Shown here piece after piece: positions 62,676 to 64,000 of a stretch of DNA of 64,000 nucleotides. Every line of letters starts with the position of its first letter. The stretch's first letter is position 1. The stretch covers positions 166,181 through 230,180 of the forward strand of contig JAVYIG010002745.1 of the NCBI GenBank assembly GCA_035222895.1, read 5' to 3'. The DNA is from Strongylocentrotus droebachiensis (lineage: Eukaryota > Echinodermata > Echinoidea > Camarodonta > Strongylocentrotidae). The notes below the pieces were generated by a model. It searched no databases, was not told the DNA's origin, and worked only from the letters and a program-made list of their open reading frames with translations. The position numbers were made by a program, and so were the translations under genes.

Positions 62676-63660
62676 ATCAACAATAACAACATATTTATTG
62701 TAATGTATTAGGTATGTATATATAAACCGAATACCAAAGAGGAGGGGCAAAGTGACTATAATTGTTGAAAAAAAGGTGTCGAGGAAGATGCAACAAATAC
62801 ATCACATGAGCAATGAATCATAAATAACAACATATTTATTGTAATGTATTAGGTATGTACATATATAAACCAATACCAAAGAGGAGGGGCAAAGTGACTA
62901 TAATTGTTGAAAAAAAGGTGTCGAGGAAGTTGCAACAAATACATCACATGAGCAATGAATAATAAATAACAACATATTTATTGTAATGTATTAGGTATGT
63001 ATATATATAAACCAATACCAAAGAGGAGGGGCAAAGTGACTATAATTATTGGAAAAAAAGGTGTCGAGGAGGTTGCAACAAATACATCACATGAGCAATG
63101 AATCATAAATAACAACATATTTATTGTAATGTATTAGGTATGTATATATATATAAACCAATACCAAAGAGGAGGGGCAAAGTGACTATAATTGTTGAAAA
63201 AAAGGTGTCGAGGAAGTTGCAACAAATACATCACATGAGCAATGAATCAACGATAACAACATATTTATTGTAATGTATTACGTATGTATATATATAAACC
63301 AATACCAAAGGGGCAAAGTGACTATAATTGTTGGAAAAAGGTGTCGAGGAAGATGCAACAAATACATCACATGAGCAATGAATCATAAATAACAACATAT
63401 TTATTAGGTATGTATATATAAACCAATATCAAAGAGGAGGGGCAAAGTGACTATAATTGTTGAAAAAAGGTGTCGAGGAAGTTGCAACAAATACATCACA
63501 TGAGCAATGAATCAACAATAACAACATATTTATTGTAATGTATTAGGTATATAAACCAATACCAAAGAGGAGGGGGCAAAGTGACTATAATTATTGAAAA
63601 AAGGTGTCGAGGAAGTTGCAACAAATACATTACATGAGCAATGTGTCATATGTGTAATGT
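62660..63660. repeat. Tandem repeat of about 139 bp, seven copies
   Basis: Each unit carries CACATGAGCAATGAATCA, AACAACATATTTATTGTAAT, AAAGAGGAGGGGCAAAGTGA and AAAGGTGTCGAGGAAGTTGC; starts are 128-147 bp apart. A diverged unit also lies at 61,870-61,985, before the 41-bp array. Confidence 0.93.
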
Positions 63661-63737
63661 ATTAGATATTTTCCCTTATATCAAAGAGGAGGGGCAAAGT
63701 GACTATAATTGTTGGAAGGAAAAATGGTGTGGAGGAA

Positions 63738-64000
63738 TATAAAGAGCAGTTTGGAGAGGAAGGAGGAGTACAAACATATCTTGGACTTTATTTCTCCATC
63801 ACAAGCGTGGTAAGGAGGGCCAAGAGCATATCACTGCAAGTATTCAACCATATAAAGAGCAGTTTGGAGAGGAAGGAGAAGTACAAACATATCTTGGACT
63901 TTATTTATCCATCACAAGCATGGTTAGGAGGGCAGGAACATATCACTGCAAGTATTCAATTATATAAATAGCAGTTTGGAGAGAAAGAGGAGTACAAACA
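63738..64000. repeat. Tandem repeat of about 112 bp, leaving the window
   Basis: TATAAAGAGCAGTTTGGAGA starts units at 63,738, 63,851 and 63,962. The unit contains ACATATCTTGGACTTTATTT and ATATCACTGCAAGTATTCAA. A continuous plus-strand frame runs through it, but nothing recognisable is encoded. Confidence 0.9.

Noticed and set aside
63699..63971. 90-codon frame at the right edge as a gene
   Set aside because: It lies wholly in the 112-bp tandem repeat; the repeat period is not a multiple of three in all units and no family is recognisable.

Overview
The window reads as intron-rich animal genomic DNA, AT-rich and crowded with microsatellites and short transposons. Two conserved single-copy genes can be read exon by exon, both on the minus strand. 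The mix of large introns, a Penelope-like retroelement with a GIY-YIG endonuclease, tRNA-derived SINEs and many short TTAA- and TA-flanked elements suggests a marine invertebrate deuterostome, most likely an echinoderm such as a sea urchin. That taxonomic placement is inference.

Gene 1 (about 1,042-40,336, minus) is a nicotinamide-nucleotide adenylyltransferase (NMNAT, NAD+ synthesis). Six coding exons, all GT-AG and in phase, give 229 residues from the first Met. The C-terminal exon(s) lie beyond the left edge. Introns reach 15 kb and hold most of the repeats. Gene 2 (43,913-56,362, minus) is the complete coding region of PSMD4/Rpn10, the ubiquitin-receptor subunit of the 26S proteasome: 11 exons, 391 residues, with a VWA domain, two UIMs and a conserved C-terminal segment. 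The genes are in the same orientation, PSMD4 upstream, with about 3.6 kb between coding regions. Nothing suggests they work together.

Mobile elements: a 5'-truncated Penelope-like element (13,150-14,860) has a hammerhead-ribozyme-like motif downstream of its ORF, and a solo copy of that region lies at about 23,928-24,062. At least seven families (14 copies) of short non-autonomous elements are flanked by TTAA, including a 167-bp foldback with perfectly matching arms. Other TIR families are flanked by TA, and one by a 5-bp CACGA duplication. A 1.45-kb foldback (38,420-39,867) carries a TTAA element in one arm only. Several nested insertions preserve filled and empty target sites. tRNA-derived SINEs occur at four places.

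Unusual local structure: three exon edges (NMNAT exon 5 acceptor, PSMD4 exon 5 donor, PSMD4 exon 8) have been copied in tandem into the adjacent intron, making decoy or possibly alternative exons. The right edge (60.5-64 kb) is a hierarchical minisatellite (41-bp units from a 139-bp unit, then a 112-bp unit) running off the window. Outside the two genes I found no other convincing cellular coding sequence.
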